NCBI RefSeq assembly: GCF_005222675.1
Contig: NZ_STGE01000028.1
Coordinates: 1-40,031 of the forward strand
Length of the DNA: 40,031 bases
Source of the DNA: Mycolicibacterium sp. CR10
GTDB taxonomy: Bacteria; Actinomycetota; Actinomycetes; Mycobacteriales; Mycobacteriaceae
Direction: 5' to 3'
Shown here: positions 39,885-40,031 of the stretch, one piece after another
Layout: the number at the start of each line of letters is the position of its first letter
Position numbering within the stretch: the stretch's first letter is position 1
Notes under the pieces: generated by a model
Databases searched by the model: none
Told to the model about the DNA's origin: nothing
The model's input: only the letters and a program-made list of their open reading frames with translations
Made by a program: the position numbers and the translations under genes

Positions 39885-39890
39885 AGTCTA
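39885..39890 (-). promoter_or_regulatory. -10 element, SDR promoter
   Basis: TAGACT on the minus strand, 6 nt before GTG 39878. It lies about 75 bp from the 13E12 stop codon and about 15 bp from the conserved 3' flank of that repeat. Confidence 0.45.
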
Positions 39891-39923
39891 GGTCTCGGCC
39901 CAACCCCCCGCCGAAATGGCATT

Positions 39924-39956
39924 CCAGCAGGCGTTCTCTCGAACTTTCCCTGCTGG
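39924..39956. terminator. Hairpin downstream of the 13E12 repeat
   Basis: CCAGCAGG (39924-39931) and CCTGCTGG (39949-39956) form a perfect 8-bp stem with a 17-nt loop directly 3' of the right-hand 13E12 gene end. The left copy has the same flanking blocks but a weaker inner stem. Confidence 0.55.
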
Positions 39957-40031
39957 CGGGCGATGTCAAGCTGCGTGGAGTCGGTTGGGGTCGGTTTCGG
40001 TGGGGAGGTTGATGCCGACGACGGAGCTGGG
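39954..40031 (-). repeat. Terminal inverted repeat, right copy (13E12 3' end)
   Basis: An exact inverted copy of bases 1-78. It covers the last codons of a 13E12-type gene on the minus strand and the first bases of its 3' flank. The repeat continues out of the window, so its full length is unknown. Confidence 0.95.
39966..40031 (-). CDS. 3' end of a 13E12-type DUF222/HNH endonuclease gene (partial, inverted copy)
   Basis: The minus-strand frame gives the same 21 residues as bases 1-66, ending in TGA at 39968-39966. Only the C-terminal tail is inside the window. Complete identity to the left copy suggests recent duplication or gene conversion. The nuclease domain would lie to the right. Confidence 0.6.
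   Translation of the reverse strand, partial: PSSVVGINLPTETDPNRLHAA

Overview
The window is high-GC actinobacterial DNA from a mycobacterium, most likely a Mycolicibacterium-type environmental species. Gene content and order follow the Mycobacterium tuberculosis Rv0516c to Rv0547c block: STAS protein, hemL, histidine phosphatase, thioredoxin, ccdA, resB, ccsA, MinD-like ATPase, menA, methylthioadenosine phosphorylase, galE-like epimerase, glycosyltransferase, menE, DUF3349, pit, glyoxalase and SDR. Assignments rest on reading the translated proteins and on remembered family features; no database search was run.

Layout. 1-5134 is accessory: the 3' end of a 13E12-type (DUF222/HNH) gene, an MpaB/DUF2236 oxygenase with its TetR regulator, a small acidic protein, a PNPOx-like protein coupled to a cytochrome P450, two divergent F420-type (DUF385) reductases and a STAS protein. 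5375-12475 is a tightly coupled run: hemL, phosphatase, then the System II cytochrome c maturation set (thioredoxin lipoprotein, CcdA, ResB, CcsA) and a MinD/EspI-like ATPase. Most junctions are 4-bp GTGA/ATGA overlaps. 12510-13629 holds small membrane proteins and a SnoaL-like protein. 13639-18628 (minus) is a six-gene MoxR-DUF58-vWA-TPR operon placed just downstream of menA, where M. tuberculosis has fabH and a PE_PGRS gene. 19856-22795 is a solitary Emb-type arabinosyltransferase.

22899-25899 carries purine/methylthioadenosine salvage, an epimerase and a nitronate monooxygenase. 25900-26714 is an 815-bp degraded patch with an integrase fragment, a Cys-rich phage-type reading frame, an A+T-rich 14-bp inverted repeat and a 9-bp tandem repeat. 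26715-28443 is a two-component system. 28549-32063 is a five-gene operon (two glycosyltransferase-type proteins, methyltransferase, membrane molybdopterin oxidoreductase, membrane protein). 31989-34962 (minus) holds a GT-C-like membrane protein, menE and DUF3349. 35187-37059 (plus) holds pit, a small membrane protein and a second DUF3349 copy. 37056-39878 (minus) holds a glyoxalase, an acyl-CoA synthetase and an SDR.

The first 78 bases and the last 78 bases are perfect inverted copies. Both are the 3' end of a 13E12-type gene, so the whole window lies between two inverted repeats that could support inversion. Haem (hemL), cytochrome c assembly (ccdA-resB-ccsA) and menaquinone (menA, menE) genes together make this a respiratory-chain assembly neighbourhood. 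The most notable candidates for unexplored biology are the MoxR operon with two vWA proteins whose metal sites look degenerate, and the isolated Emb homologue.
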